Of a stretch of DNA of 64,000 nucleotides, positions 48,894 to 63,165 are shown piece after piece. A program made the position numbers and the translations under genes. Below the pieces are notes generated by a model, which saw nothing but the letters and a program-made list of their open reading frames with translations, was not told the DNA's origin and made no database searches. Where the stretch lies: assembly GCA_016946835.1 (NCBI GenBank), contig JACVTC010000027.1:832501-896500 (forward strand), written 5' to 3'. This DNA comes from Neocallimastix lanati (nom. inval.) (lineage: Eukaryota > Neocallimastigomycota > Neocallimastigomycetes > Neocallimastigales > Neocallimastigaceae). The stretch's first letter is position 1. Each line of letters starts with the position of its first letter.

Positions 48894-51723
48894 TCTGTCT
48901 TGAATATTTATTTTATATTAAATTAAAATATATATAAACCTATTTTTTATAAAAATTCAATAAGTTATTTAAAAAAATAAATTTTGATTAGTTCACAAAA
49001 TTTAAATTATTTTTATTACTAATTTTAATATTTAAAATTATTAAAATCAATAATTCAAAATATTTCAATATTTTTCTTCTTTAATTTCTTTTTCCATTCC
49101 CTAATCTATTATGAACATATTTTTTCTTTTCCTTTTCACTATATTTATTATTTTTTTTCTTTTGTAAAATTATTTCTATCTGCTTATAAAAAATGAGTTT
49201 GTTTATTTTTATCTTCAATGTTCCCATTGTATTTATATATTACTATTTATATGTTTAATTATTTTCATTTATATACTTTATTAATATACATTTAAATAAA
49301 AAAAAATTGATATTTACAATTGATGAATAAATAAATATTAAAAAAGAAAAAATAAATATTGATAAATTTATTTAAAATTCTTTTCTATAATACAATTTAA
49401 AATAAATAATGTTTTTTTTTCTTAAAATTTAAAAAAAATAAATAAAGAAAAAAGAAATATATAGTTTTTTAATAAATTAAATTAATTTACTTTTTTTTAC
49501 TTTTTATTTTTTTTTATTTTGTTTTAAGGTTTTTTTTTTTTTTTTTTTTTTTTATTGCATTAAGACTTTTTATTTTTTTTTTTTTTTATTCTGTTTTATT
49601 TTATTTTTTTTTTATTTGATAAATATAAATAAATTTCAAAACAGTATTTTAAAAAATAAAAAATAAAATCTCTTATTTTATTATTTTTTTTTTTTTTTTT
49701 TTGGATTTGGATTTAAAAAAAAAAAAAAAGAAAAAAAAAAGTATTTATTTATTTTTATATAATATTTTTTTTTTCTTCATTGAACATGAAAAAAAATTTT
49801 TTTTTCTCAAATAATAATCATATATAAACTTTACATTTATAATATATACAATTTAATTAAAAGAAATATAAAATATTTATTATATATATAATCAAAATCA
49901 ATGAAAACTATTTGACAAAGCCGAAATTATGAAAATTCTTAATAAAAAAAAATAAATAAATAAATTATTAAATTATTAAATAAATTATTATAAATGAATA
50001 AAAAAAATATTATATGAGATATTTGATTAAAATAATAAATAAATAAGTAAATAAATAAATATTATTCAAACCAAATATTTAAATAAACCATTTTGTTATT
50101 AAATCTTATTAATAAAATTTACTATTATTCTATGAATTCTATTTAATAATAAAGATGAATATATATAAAATAAAAATATTTATTAAAATATTTATTAATT
50201 TACTCGTCTATTCAATAAATATTATATTTTTTAAATTAAAATTTCAGATTTATATTTTATTTAATATATTATAATATATATTGGGTATAGTTCAAATATA
50301 TTATTTATTATATATTCAATTATTTTATATAATAATTAAAAAAAAAATTTAATTATATCAAAAATATTTTATCTAAAACAATATTTCATATGTATTTATT
50401 ATTAATTATTATTATTTATTATAATTTATTATTATTTATTATTAAAAAAAATAAAATATTAACATATATTACATAAAAATTATAATTTTTAATGTAACGT
50501 ATTACATAATAAAATTATTTTATATTGTAAATAGTTTGAATTAAAAAATCAACTCCAATTTATCATAAACATATACCTAAAATTCAAGGTACAAAAAAAA
50601 ATAAGGACAAAAAAATGATAAATTGATTGGCGGATGATAAATATTATTACATGATTGGGAATAAGAATTTAACTATCTAAGGTTTACGTCATTTAATATA
50701 TGAACATAATATATTAATGAATTGTATTATATATTATTTCAATAGAAATTAATTTATTAAAATATATTTTTATTATATAGTTATTTTGATTATTAAAAGT
50801 ATTATTTATTATATTATTATTATTATTATTTTTTTTTTTTTTTAATCAAAAACTAAACTATTTTTGTAGAAAATAAATATATATTTATAATGATTTTATC
50901 CATTTTACGAAAATTTTCTTTTTTTATTTATTATTATAATTGGAATGAAGATTTTAATTTTATTATTAATGAATGATTAACCCTTAATGGTTAATTAATA
51001 CTAAATAATTAATTGTCATATAGAAAATGAATATTTATTATCAATAAATAACAAAACTTTTTATCAAAAAAAAAAAAAAAAAAAAATACATAAATAATTA
51101 CTAATAATATTACGTTATTTTACTATATTTTATTTAATTATATTATTATTATATTATATATTACTATATATATATATATTTTTTTTTGTCATAAAATATC
51201 TATTTTTTTATATATTTTTTTTCATAAATTGTTTTTTATATACATTTTATTAATAAATTATTGTTTTTGTTTTTTTTTTTGGTAATAAATTATTTTATAT
51301 TAAATATATTTTGGTGGGTAAATTTAGTTAATATTTATTGAATTAACTAAATTTTCCCCCTTTAACATATTAACTTATATTTATTTAATTACTAAAATAG
51401 TTTATTGAATTACTAAAATAGTTTATTAAATAGTTTAACTAAAAATTAATTGTTTTGCTATTTATCTATTTTTATCTATTTACATTTATTTATTTAGTGG
51501 TTTAGTTAGTTATTTATCTGTTTAAGTATTTATTTATTCGTTTACTTATATACCTATTTATTTCTTGAGTCTAATCTTAAAAACCTCAATCCCTCTTTTT
51601 CATTAAATTAAATTATTTGATTTAGAATATATATATTTGACTTAGTTTTATTATATATTTTTATTTGTTTATTTTAAATTTAAAAAGTATATTTCAAAAA
51701 ATAAAAAAAAATAAAAAATAAAA
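48894..51723. other. AT-rich spacer with one foldback
   Basis: Nothing coding. The only structured spot is 51,314-51,360: AAATTTAGTTAAT (51,320-32) and its perfect complement (51,342-54), flanked by GGTGGG on the left and CCCCC on the right. A short direct repeat with core ACTAAAATAGTTTATT follows at about 51,390-51,430. Confidence 0.5.
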
Positions 51724-52182
51724 ATGGAAAATGAAATTGATTTATTGCCAGCTCAATTAGAAAGTTTAATATCTCAAGATAAATATGAAATAACTGTTTT
51801 ATCTAATACGAGTGCCTTAATTTTCCAATCTTTACCAGAAGTTTCATGGGCCGGTTTTTATTTATTGAGAGATGGTAAATTAATATTAGGACCATTTCAA
51901 GGAAAAGTTGCTTGTACAGAAATTAAAATAGGAAGAGGCGTCTGTGGAACTTCTGCAGAGAAAAAAGAAACCGTAATTGTTAAAGATGTTCATAAATTTC
52001 CAGGACATATTGCTTGTGATTCTGAATCCAATAGTGAAATTGTATTACCAATTTTTAAAAATGGGGAAATTTATGGAGTTTTAGACCTTGATAGTAAAAA
52101 ATTAGAAAGATTTGATGAAAAAGATAAAACTTTACTTGAATCTTTAGTTAAAGTTTTAGAAAAAAAATTAATAGAATTTTAA
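51724..52182 (+). CDS. Free methionine-(R)-sulfoxide reductase (GAF-domain fRMsr)
   Basis: Reduces free methionine-R-sulfoxide with thioredoxin as electron donor. The 152-residue protein is a single GAF domain of the usual fRMsr length. The three redox cysteines are Cys64, Cys74 and Cys98; their spacing (10 and 24) equals that of the yeast enzyme (Cys91, Cys101, Cys125). Family text includes SWAGFYLL, LGPFQGKVACTEI, GRGVCGTSA, HIACDSESNSEIVLPI and GVLDLDS. The gene lacks introns and stands alone, with at least 2.8 kb of spacer on each side. Codons are AT-ending like most of the genome, so any bacterial origin would be old and ameliorated. Confidence 0.96.
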   Translation: MENEIDLLPAQLESLISQDKYEITVLSNTSALIFQSLPEVSWAGFYLLRDGKLILGPFQGKVACTEIKIGRGVCGTSAEKKETVIVKDVHKFPGHIACDSESNSEIVLPIFKNGEIYGVLDLDSKKLERFDEKDKTLLESLVKVLEKKLIEF

Positions 52183-52360
52183 TAGATATTAAAAAAAAAA
52201 AAATAATACTAATAATAATAATAATAAATATAATTATATTTTTTTTATATATATAAATGTTACTTAATAATCCATATCTTTATTTTTATGTAATAACTTA
52301 AATAGAATATATTTTAATAATATATAACCTAAATAAAATATTAAAATATGAATGAAAAAT

Positions 52361-52399
<39 letters not shown>

Positions 52400-52940
52400 A
52401 ATTTAAGAACTTATTAAATATTAAATTATGAATATATATATATATATATAAATTTTGTATATTTAATATGTTTAACTTTTTTTTTTTTTTATTTTAATAG
52501 TATTTTCTCTCTTTTCTTCTTTTTTTTTTTTTATTTTTAAAAAAAAATAATAATAATAATAAATTCTTACAGTAAAAGACAATATAATTTTTACAATTAA
52601 TAAATTTCAAAACTTCTTGTTTTATTTAAATTCTAAATATGTTTATATAAGTTTAAAGAAAATGACGCCTTAGTTATTAATAATAATAATAATAATAATT
52701 TTCTTAATTTCCCTTACTGTATATGTCACTTTTTATTTATTCAGTAATAAAAAAAAAATTAAGAACCATAGCATATATAGAAATAAATATAAAATAAAAG
52801 TTATCACATGATATATATATACACTTTTTTAAATCTTTACAAAAAAAAAATTATAATAATAATTATAATAATAAAATAAAAAAAAAATTTACACCATAAT
52901 AAAAAAAAAAAAATACCAAATTGATTAAGTTTTTTAAGTC

Positions 52941-52999
<59 letters not shown>

Positions 53000-54222
53000 A
53001 TTTTATTCATCTAAATATAAACAAAAAATTTTAAATTAAAATATATGGACATGTCATGTACATATTTTTTTTTTTTTTTTTTAATTAATTCAACAATCAT
53101 CTTCTTTGATCTATTTAAAATGATGTAAAAAATAAAAATAAAAAATAAAAATAAAATAAAAATAAAAAAAGTTAAAAAACAAAGTTAATTAAAAATGAAA
53201 ACTTAATTTGTATAAAAAAGGTTAAAAATTTTTTTAATCGCAAATATAATGATAAAAAAAAAAAAAAAAACTAAATTATTGAAATTTTAATTTTTTTAAA
53301 TACAATCTGTTTGAATTTTATAATTTATTATAATTAAATTAATAAGGTATTAAATATTTTTTGTATTCTATTTAAAAGAGAATATAAAATATATATATAT
53401 ATATTATTATTATTAATATTAATAAAAAAATATTAATAATTTTTATAAATAATAGCTAATAAAATAGATATTTGTACATTTCGACTATAAAAAAAGTAAA
53501 ATTTTTGTAATAAATTAGTATAGTTTTAAATCAAAGGAAAAAAGAAATTTTATTATTAATTAAATAATTTAAAAAAAAAAAAAAAAAAAAATTAATAAAA
53601 ATTTAAATAATTTAAAAAAAAAAAAAAAAATTAATAAAAATTTAAAATATTAAATAAAAAAAATTAATATTAATGTAACCTAACCATGTATAATTTTTTT
53701 TATAATTAAAACTTTATTTAATAAAATAAAATAATTTTTTTAATTTTGTGTTTTATTAATTCATATCACTTTATAATCAATACTTTTTTCAATATAATTA
53801 TTCTTTTTATTTTTTTAATTTTACCTTTTTTTTATATAATATTTATGGTAATTAATGACATTAAAAATACAGAAATAGAACTATGATCATAAATTAAATC
53901 TTATATATATTTTTTAAAAAAAAATATTATTATATAAACATTATTTAAAATGATTTACTTTTTTTTTTATTTTTTTTTTTTTTTTTAATTAGATATGATA
54001 TATCTAATTCTAATCTGTAAAAGTTATTTTTACTTTATCTGATACAGTTAGGCTTTTTATTAATTTTATTTTAACCTTTATGAAAAAAAAAAATTAAAGA
54101 TAATTAAGAGAATAGTTATTTATAAAAATGAATTATAAATAGCATATTTCTATATTAAAAATTAGTTGAATGAAATAAAGAAAAAAAATATATAAATAAA
54201 AGTGCAGTCTAAAAAATTAATT

Positions 54223-54254
<32 letters not shown>

Positions 54255-55019
54255 CTTATTTTAGTATATTAGCTATATTTAGAAATATGTAATTATTTTT
54301 ATTTGAATTTTTGATTAATAATTATTAATTAGCACAATATAATATATATAGATACTATGGTAGGAAGGATTAAAGTAAATCTATAAGAATTTTTTTATGT
54401 TTATATTGTATAAACAAAATTTATTTATATATTTATATTTTAATTATTTTTTAATAATTATTAATATAATATAGCAGTGAAAAGATTGTTAAATATACTA
54501 ATTTTATTTTATTTTTTATTTTTTTTTTTAGTTTTTATTTTTTTTTTTTTTTTAGTTTTTTATAAAGTATATCTATTATTTTTTTTTAATTTATAAAGGC
54601 TATCCAAAAATTTTTAAATTAAATGAGAAGGATTATGTAATTTAATAGTGCAAATTTTGTTAATATTAATATTTTTCTATTATTTTTTCATTAGTTGCTT
54701 ATTGTAATTTAATTTAATTTTTAAATCATTGAACAATAGTAATGATTAAAATTTAGATTTTCGTGATTAAAGTGATAAATAAAAAATAAAAAATAAAAAA
54801 AAAAAAAAAAAAGAAAAAAGAGGGATTAAAAAATAATTTTCTTTTTAAATATTTAATAAGATAAATTTTAATAAGGGTAAAAAGGATAATTATCTACCAC
54901 TGTACAATTAGGATTTTTAATTTTTTTTTTTTTTTTTTTTATAAATGTTAGTCAAGATAAGGCTTTTTTTATAGCTTTCTTAATTTTTTTTTTTTTTTTA
55001 TTTTAATAATTTCTTCAGA
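52183..55019. other. AT-rich spacer
   Basis: Homopolymers, AT runs (52,951-52,983) and short AAT arrays. No gene, relic or structured repeat is visible. Confidence 0.5.
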
Positions 55020-55881
55020 AAAAAAATTGAATCTTGAACTTCATATATTTCATGATCATCTCCTAATTCGAAGGATTAAATATTTACTATATGAGGTGGA
55101 TTCGATAAGCTCAACCTTAAAGTTCCTTTTTAATATAGAATATATTCACAAAGGGATTGACCTTATTAAATTTTATTTTTATTTGAATAATAATGTTTGA
55201 TATTTTAATGAATTCAAAAAAAAAAAAAAAAAAGAAATATTCCTTGACGAATTAATTCTTCACATTGTTTTTAAGTACTCGTTCTATTTGATAGTATGAT
55301 AAAGTCATTAAAGTCATTTACTAGATATTTTATATGTAAATCATCCATTTTATCACTTATAGATTTATAATTGATAATCCTTGGAGCTAAAAAAATAAAC
55401 CTATTTATATAAAAAGTTTATTTGTAAGAGTTTGACTTTCTGAATAAGTAGGAGCTTGATTTTTTAGAGAAAAAAAAAATGTATTTGTTATAATTTGATT
55501 TTTTGGAGATAAAAATTTATAGAGATGAAATTTATAAATAGGTTGAGAGGATTAAATATTTAGGATAAGAGGATTAAATATTTAGGATAAGAGGATAATT
55601 AAAAAAAAAAAAAAATTATCTTTTTGTTATTGGAGCATTATTTTAAGGTTACCTTTCCAAAAACCTCATCTATATGGAAAACAGTACTATAGATATGTCC
55701 TTAGGTTCATGCCTATATTCATATTAATATTTATTTAATATTTATTGATAAGCCCTTCTTTTAAAATTTCGTTTTTTTTTTTTTTTTTTGGGGGGGGGAA
55801 CAATATAGAGTCTTTGAGAACCTACATAGATTAAATGATCGATTTTATTCGTGAAACAATTTATATGGGGTGATACATCAT

Positions 55882-55912
<31 letters not shown>

Positions 55913-56970
55913 CTTTAGGATTTTCGAAATAGGTATTTGGTACTGAATTTAAATAATATATATATATCTAATATATTACTCCATTTGGATGGATTTGTAT
56001 TACGAAAGGTCTTGATTGTTGTTTTGGTAATATATCATATCGTCTAACCTTATTATCGATCATTTTTACATGAAATTGATTATAGAGGGTACTATTTTTA
56101 AATATTTCTTTTTTTTTTTTTTTTTTTAATCCTTAACATGTTATATGAGGCATAGGCATTATTTAAAATTTATATTATGAAAGGTTTATATTCCTCTTTA
56201 GTGACTATTATTGATTCAGATAGTGATGGCTTCATTCGAAAAAAGTTTCTTTTTTTTTTTTTTTTGTTAAAACATGGGATAACTCGATGATATTTAGGTT
56301 AGATTCCTGTAGGTTTTTGTTCTAATAACATTGATTAGGGTATTTTTTATTTTTAATTTTTTTTTCTCTCTCTCCAGAACTCTTTTTTACTTGCATTCAA
56401 ATTTATAATTCTGATGTAACTTTTACAGTTTTAAGTTGTCTTACCTCTAGAACTTTTTCTAATTTCCATTAAAAATTTTTTCTAATTCTTGATGTAACTT
56501 TTCAGTTTTAAGTTATTTTTTACTTTTAGAGATGATCGGATTCCCTTTTTCTGATGTTCCAATGCCTCTATTTTATCCCTATCATTTCTTTAATTTCTGT
56601 TTTAAATTTTAGAAATCAATCATATAGATTTACTTTTAAAAGATTCGTTACCATTATTATTACCATTAAAATTACCATTGCTTTTTTTTTTTTTTATATT
56701 TTTTCATTTTTTTTTATTTTCTTTCAGGGGTTTGAATTAAATTCAATTTTTAATTCAGTGATTTAAAGTTTTTTATTCATTTAAACGAGTTTTCAAATTT
56801 TTATTTAGTTCTAAACGCATTAGAGAATTATTTCCTTTTGAATTTGTGAAGATTTTTATATTTTATTTTATTTTTAATTTAATTTAATTTAATTTAATTT
56901 AATTTTTTTCTTCACCTTTGAATTCTTCTATTAGAAATTTTAATTCAGGAACTGTTTACGTCACCAAAAT
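55020..56970 (-). pseudogene. Decayed gene of unknown family, coiled-coil-like 5' part
   Basis: A 2-kb island that is less AT-rich than its flanks. On the minus strand it yields protein-like text in changing frames, in order: KIEALEHQKKGIRSSLKVK and KLHQELEKIF (near 56,600-56,450, coiled-coil-like); MKPSLSESIIVTKEEYKPF (near 56,240-56,180); NQFHVKMIDNKVRRYDILP and SRPFVIQIHPNGVIY (near 56,085-55,965); HINCFTNKIDHLIYVGSQRL (near 55,875-55,810); APRIINYKSISDKMDDLH and KYLVNDFNDFIILSNRTS (near 55,395-55,280). Long poly-T runs and many stops interrupt it. Intact splice sites do not connect the pieces, so I call it a dead gene or retroelement and not an active spliced one. Confidence 0.5.
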
Positions 56971-57042
56971 GGAAAATATGTTTTTTTTTTTAATTAATTT
57001 TATCCCCATTAAAATAAATAAATAAATAAATAAATAAACAAA

Positions 57043-57074
<32 letters not shown>

Positions 57075-57109
57075 AATTTAAATAATACTAATAATAAAAT
57101 ATATTTCCT

Positions 57110-57180
<71 letters not shown>

Positions 57181-58126
57181 TGTTAGAAAATTATTTAGTT
57201 ATTAATTATTTATACATTTATTTATTAAATAGGAAATATTAAAAAATGATAAATTTTAAAAGAACAAAATATTTTTATATTTACTATATAATTGTTTATC
57301 ACTATTTACATACACATGATAAATCTAATGATTTACATTGAATTATGGATTAACATATATAATGCTAATTGTTTTCTATTATTTAATTATAAATCTAAAT
57401 TATCAAGTTTATTTATTTATATTATTTTAATACTTTTTAACATTAATAAAATATATTTCTTTTAAATAATAATATTTAAATAATGATATTAATAGTAATT
57501 GATAATAATAATGTTTAAAAAAAAAAAAATATATATATATATATATATTACTTTAATAATTGTTATTAATATAATATATTATTTTTTAAATTTTTTTTAT
57601 TTTTTTATTTTTATTTTTATTTTTTTTTTTTTCTTTCCTTTTTATGTCTTTAATTTTATCTTAATTTAAATTTATACACATGGATAAGGAAACAATAGTT
57701 GGGGTTTTTATACTTGCTATAAAAAAATAAAATAAAAAAAAAAAAAAAAAAGAAAAAAAATTTACTAAAAAAATAAAAAAAAAAAAAAAAAAAACTTTTT
57801 TTATTTTTTATTATTTTTTTTCCAATTCCATATTTTTAATTTATATATTGTATTTGTGATTAAAGAATGTATTCATGGTGCATTTATGAATTGATTTCTA
57901 TTGAAATATATAATAAATAATATATGATGTATATTATCATAGGTAAAAAATCATTTTATTGTATTTATAATATTTTTATTTCATTTTATTATTAATTATG
58001 CATATAATTTTTTTTTTTTTTAATAAATTAACAACTGAATATAGAAATACATTTTTATTTTTAAAAATCTTAATAAATAAATAAAAAATAATATGATAAT
58101 TTTTCGAGAATCATAAAAAATCTTAA

Positions 58127-58165
<39 letters not shown>

Positions 58166-58545
58166 AAAATGAACAGTAAAAAATTTGAATACCATTTAAA
58201 TATTATAGTTCTTTGATTATTTAATAAAAATAAAAAAAAAAAAAAAAAATTACTATTGAAATAAAAATTTTTCATCCATAAATAAAATTTATATATATAA
58301 AAACGATAGAGAGAACTAAAAATAAAAAAAAAAAAAATAAAAAAAAAAAAAAGAAAATAAATTTTATCATTAATTTTTTTTTTTAATTATATTATATTAT
58401 ATTATTTTTTATTTTATTATTATTTATTATTATTCTTTTATCTTTTATCGTATTTTTATTTTTATTTTTATTTCTATTTTTATTTTATTTTACTCCATTT
58501 TACTTTTATCACTTTATAATAAATTAAAACTAATTTTTTTTTTTT
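56971..58545. other. AT-rich spacer with AAT and AAAT arrays
   Basis: AAAT repeats at about 57,014-57,072 and 58,127-58,165, an AAT array at about 57,112-57,180, and homopolymers. No coding signal. The 3' UTR of the minus-strand phosphatase gene is at its right edge. Confidence 0.55.
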
Positions 58546-60398
58546 CTAATATAAATCAGCAGTTAAATGTTCTACACTATCAAGCATTATAGGCATAAAT
58601 TTAACTTTACAGACACCACCAAAAAGATCTACATCAAAAATAGGGGTTTCAAGATCATTGAAATTAACTTTAGTCTCACTAGATAAATTCTTTTTGGATT
58701 TCATTCTAAAGGAGGATTCACAATTTTCTTGATAATTTGTTTTTTTAGTGGTTGTTACTGGAATAGGTGAAATAATAATACCTCCACCAGAAATATTTTT
58801 AACTAATGGATAGAGGGGTTCACTCTTTGGTTCATAGGTTATTATATTTGATAAATTTGCTAAAGCTGTTGGACTAGTCTTACTTTTAACAGATTCATAA
58901 TATACATCTACAACATTAACACAAGTATTCTTATGATTAAATGATTGCATATGATATAAATTACCATAGAGTATTGATGATAATAAAATACGTAATAATC
59001 TTCCATGTACTATTTAGATCGAATAATAAAATAATTTAATTTGATAATATAATAAAAGTGTAATGATAAATTAAAATATACATATTGATAGATTTAAATG
59101 ATGATTAAAATATAAAGAGATATAATTAATAATTAATATATATATATATACAGTTATAAATGATAATTAAAATATATAAAATTATAAAAAAAAGAAAAAA
59201 AAAATATTAATATCATTATTATTAATTATTATTAAATGATATGAATTTATATAATTCATGTATTAAAAAAAAATTAAAAATACTTATATTTTATAATAAA
59301 ATAATACAAATAAAATAATTAAATAATTATAAAAAAAAAAAACATACCCACTACCAATATTGTTTTTTCTGGGCGTTCTAATAAAGAATATATAACAGGA
59401 AGTACCCTTTGTTTGACATCTAATGGAGTCTCACCACCTGGAGCTCGTGCTATTAATTTATTATTATAATAATAATAATTAAATATATGTAATTTATATT
59501 TAAAATAAATAAATAAATAAATAAATAGATAAATCATTTTATAACTATTTTTAAAGAAGAAGTAAAAAAAAAAAATACCTGTAAAATCTCCTGATTGCCA
59601 TATATCAATTAAAGATTGAAGATCTGGGCAAACCATACCTTCCCATACACCCCATGAAATTTCTCTCAGTTCTGGTTCTTTCTATATTTATTTATAAAAT
59701 AATAAATTGAAAATTAATTATTTATAATAATAATTTTTATTGAATATATATATAAATCCCTTTAATATCAATAAATTTGAATTCCTATAAAAAAAACTTT
59801 TTATATTTCATTCTTACAATAATATTAAGTGGTTTAGGATAAGCTTCAGCGATTATTTCACTTGTTTGAATTGCTCTCTTTTAAAATTTAAATAATATTA
59901 ATAGTATTATTTCATTTTATATCATAATATTATTAATAAAATTAGTTATTATATCATTTATATTACTATTATTATTAATATTTTTAATAAAAATAATTTT
60001 TATTTAAAGTAGTATCGAATATTAATTTTATCCTATATATTATTTAAATTTATAGTACTATTACAACAATTATATGATAAAATAATTATAATATATAATA
60101 TAAAAAAAAAAAAAAGCGAATTTATTTCTTATAATATATATACTCTTAAATTACTGGTAATGATGACTTCAATATCTTCTTGCATGGCTAAACGTCTTGC
60201 TAATGCTTCTGCTTGATTAACACCTTTAGCATTGAGATTTTCATCAATACCGGATCCTTGTAATTGAAAACTAGCATTTGGCGCAGTCTCGGCATGTCTA
60301 CAAAATATAATACGTTTAACTTTACAATTATTGTTTGGTGGTTCAACAACCGGTGGTATTTCGGGAATATTTGTATTAAGGGCTGAACACATTAACAT
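58546..60398 (-). CDS. Histidine phosphatase superfamily protein (phosphoglycerate-mutase-like)
   Basis: Five exons join cleanly on the minus strand: 60398-60144, 59877-59818, 59681-59579, 59449-59348 and 59009-58546, giving about 327 aa. The phospho-acceptor motif is RHAET with Arg34 and His35. SNLRRAIQT supplies Arg86, ELREISWGVWEG supplies the proton-donor Glu112, and VVVHGRLLRILLSS the second catalytic His175, split by the last intron. All catalytic positions are therefore present. QSFNHKNTCVNVVDV continues the fold, followed by a C-terminal extension of about 120 residues with Ser/Lys-rich parts that I do not recognise. This family includes cofactor-dependent mutases and sugar or nucleotide phosphatases; the pattern fits a phosphatase branch, but the substrate cannot be read from sequence. 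Start chosen at the only ATG before the conserved core. Confidence 0.9.
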
Positions 60399-62927
60399 TC
60401 CTAAATTTAATTACATATTAAATATTGTTATTAATAATATATTATATTATAATATTAACTTTTTCAAAAAAAAATATTGATAAATAAAAAAAAAATCGAA
60501 AAAAAAAATAATTAAGAATAACTAAATAATAAAACTATTATTTTAATATATAATTTTAAATATTAATATACTATTTTTTGTAAAATATACACATATATTT
60601 CTATCTATTACTTAATATATATATCTTTAAATAAATTTGTTTATAATAAAATATGATAAAAGATATTATAATTAATTTTTATTAATAAAATAGAAAAAAA
60701 AAAAAAAAAAAAAAGACAGTTACTGGTTAAAATTTATAATATATGAAATAATAAAAATATGGGTGATTTGAATGGGCTGAAATTTATTATTATTTATTAT
60801 TATTTATTTTATGAAATGTATTTTTTTTTATAATAATAATATTATTATTTTTTTATGAAATGCAAATGCAAATTTTTTATAATACTTTCTTAACTATTTT
60901 ATGTACAATTTATATATAATATTATATTTTTTTTAAATATACATATATTTCGATTTATTTTTATTTCAATTTTATATTCTTATTTTCATATAATTATTAT
61001 TTAATTAATTGTTTTATTTTATATTATTCTTTTATTTTATTTTACTTTATTAATTTTTTTAAAATTTGAAATTATAAATTTCTTAATAGTGTAGTTTATA
61101 TATATAATATTAGTTTATTATGTTGGTATAAATTATTTAAATATTAAATTTTAATAGATTGCTTAAATATCAATAATTAAATAAAGTAATAAATAATAGC
61201 AAATAAAATAAAATAATTATTCTTAAAATATATATATATATATATTTTTTTAAAAAAAAGTGTTTAAAAAAAAGGAATAAAATAAAAGTATTTATATTAC
61301 AATTCCAAAGAAATAAATAACTTGGAGATACAGCGATAGATAGATATAGACTTTTTAATATTTTAATATATTTTATTTATAATGTTTTATTAATAATAAT
61401 AAAAAAAATATTTAATAAATATTATATTAAAATTTAATAATTAATATCTAAACTACATAAATATTATATATAATAATTTTTTGATTAATCTCTATTTTAT
61501 TATTTTTTTTTTTTAATTTTATTTTTTTTTTTATATTTTTTCTATATATTATTTATTATATTAACTTTTACTAAAACAAAATAATAATAAAAAATGACAA
61601 ATAAAAAAAAAAAAATTAATAATAAAAATAAAAAATTAAAAAATTTTTTTTTAAAAAAAATGACAAATAAAAATTATACTATTCTTTTTTAATACTGCTT
61701 TATATTACATTATACCTTTAATATATATAAATAATTTAAAAATAATACCAATAGTAATATATTAGCAGCATTTATTATGCCTTATAATATTAATTATGTC
61801 TGTTAATATATGATTTAATATTTAATTTATTATAGAATAAACTTTTTTAATTCTGTCTCTTAATTTAAAAATTTTATTATATATATAATACTTAATACTT
61901 TAATTATAATTATTACTAATTATTTATTTATTTATTCATTTAATTATTTATTTATTATGAATTACCGAATTATTAAGTAATATTATTTTCCTATTAATAT
62001 TTAATTATAAATTATCTATTTATTTATTTATTATTAATTATTTAATTACATTAATAATTATTTAATTACTATTAATAATATATTAGAAATTCCTATTATT
62101 ATTAATTATTACATATTTATATATCGTTATTATTTATTTATTTATTATTATCTATTTATTATTATCTATTATTATTATTTATTTATTATTATTTATTATT
62201 TATTATTATTATTATTAATTCTTACTTATTATTAATTATTATTATTAATTATTATTATTACTATAATTATCTATTATCTATTATGTAAAATTTATTTTTA
62301 TTAATATTTTTGATATTTATTTATCTATTATATATTTATTTATTTAAATATTTTATATAAAATATATATATATATACTATTTATTAGTTTATATTCAATT
62401 AAAAAAATATATATACAATCATTTAAATAATTATATAGAATAATTTTTTTAGATATATTAATAATAATATCATAATAATATTATAAATTGTATTACTATT
62501 AAATGAATAAACCATCAAATTCGATTATTAAATATATATTATTTATCTTTTAAGCAATTTTTTTTTTTTTTGAAAAAATAAAAAAAAGTATAAATAATTT
62601 TAAAGAAGTATGATATATTCATAATATATAAAAATATATAAAAAAAGAAATAAAATATTAACAATTAAATAAAAAATAATATACCCAAAAATTACTAAAA
62701 AAAAAAATTTTTTTTTCTGTAATTCAAATATTAAAAAAAAAATAAAAATAAAAATAAAATTATAACATAGAATACTTGTGATATATATATTGTAATATAA
62801 AGCAATATAAAAAGATAATCTTTATTATTATATAATAAATTATCAATACTTAAAAATTAATTGACCAAGTTAATATCTTAATAAAATGTCATAATTTTTA
62901 TTATTTAATATTTAATAATAATAATTA
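60399..62927. other. AT-rich spacer
   Basis: A/T-only with ATTT/ATT-rich stretches at 61,915-62,270. No coding signal. Confidence 0.55.
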
Positions 62928-63165
62928 TTTATTATTTATTATTTATTATTTATTATTTATTATTTAATTATTATTTATTATTTATTATTTATTATTTATT
63001 ATTTATTATTTATTATTTATTATTTATTATTTATTATTTATTATTTATTATTTATTATTTATTATTTATTATTTATTATTTATTATTTATTATTTATTAT
63101 TTATTATTTATTATTTATTATTTATTATTTATTATTTATTATTTATTATTTATTATTTATTATTC
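62928..63165. repeat. Heptanucleotide satellite (TTATTTA)n
   Basis: About 33 tandem copies of a 7-bp unit (TTATTTA in one register), nearly perfect. One copy has an extra base near 62,968 and the right end degenerates into ATTATTCAATTATT. It is the longest regular non-trinucleotide array in the window. Confidence 0.9.

Noticed and set aside
62928-63165. CRISPR array
   Set aside because: Pure tandem heptamers with no spacers, in a eukaryotic context.
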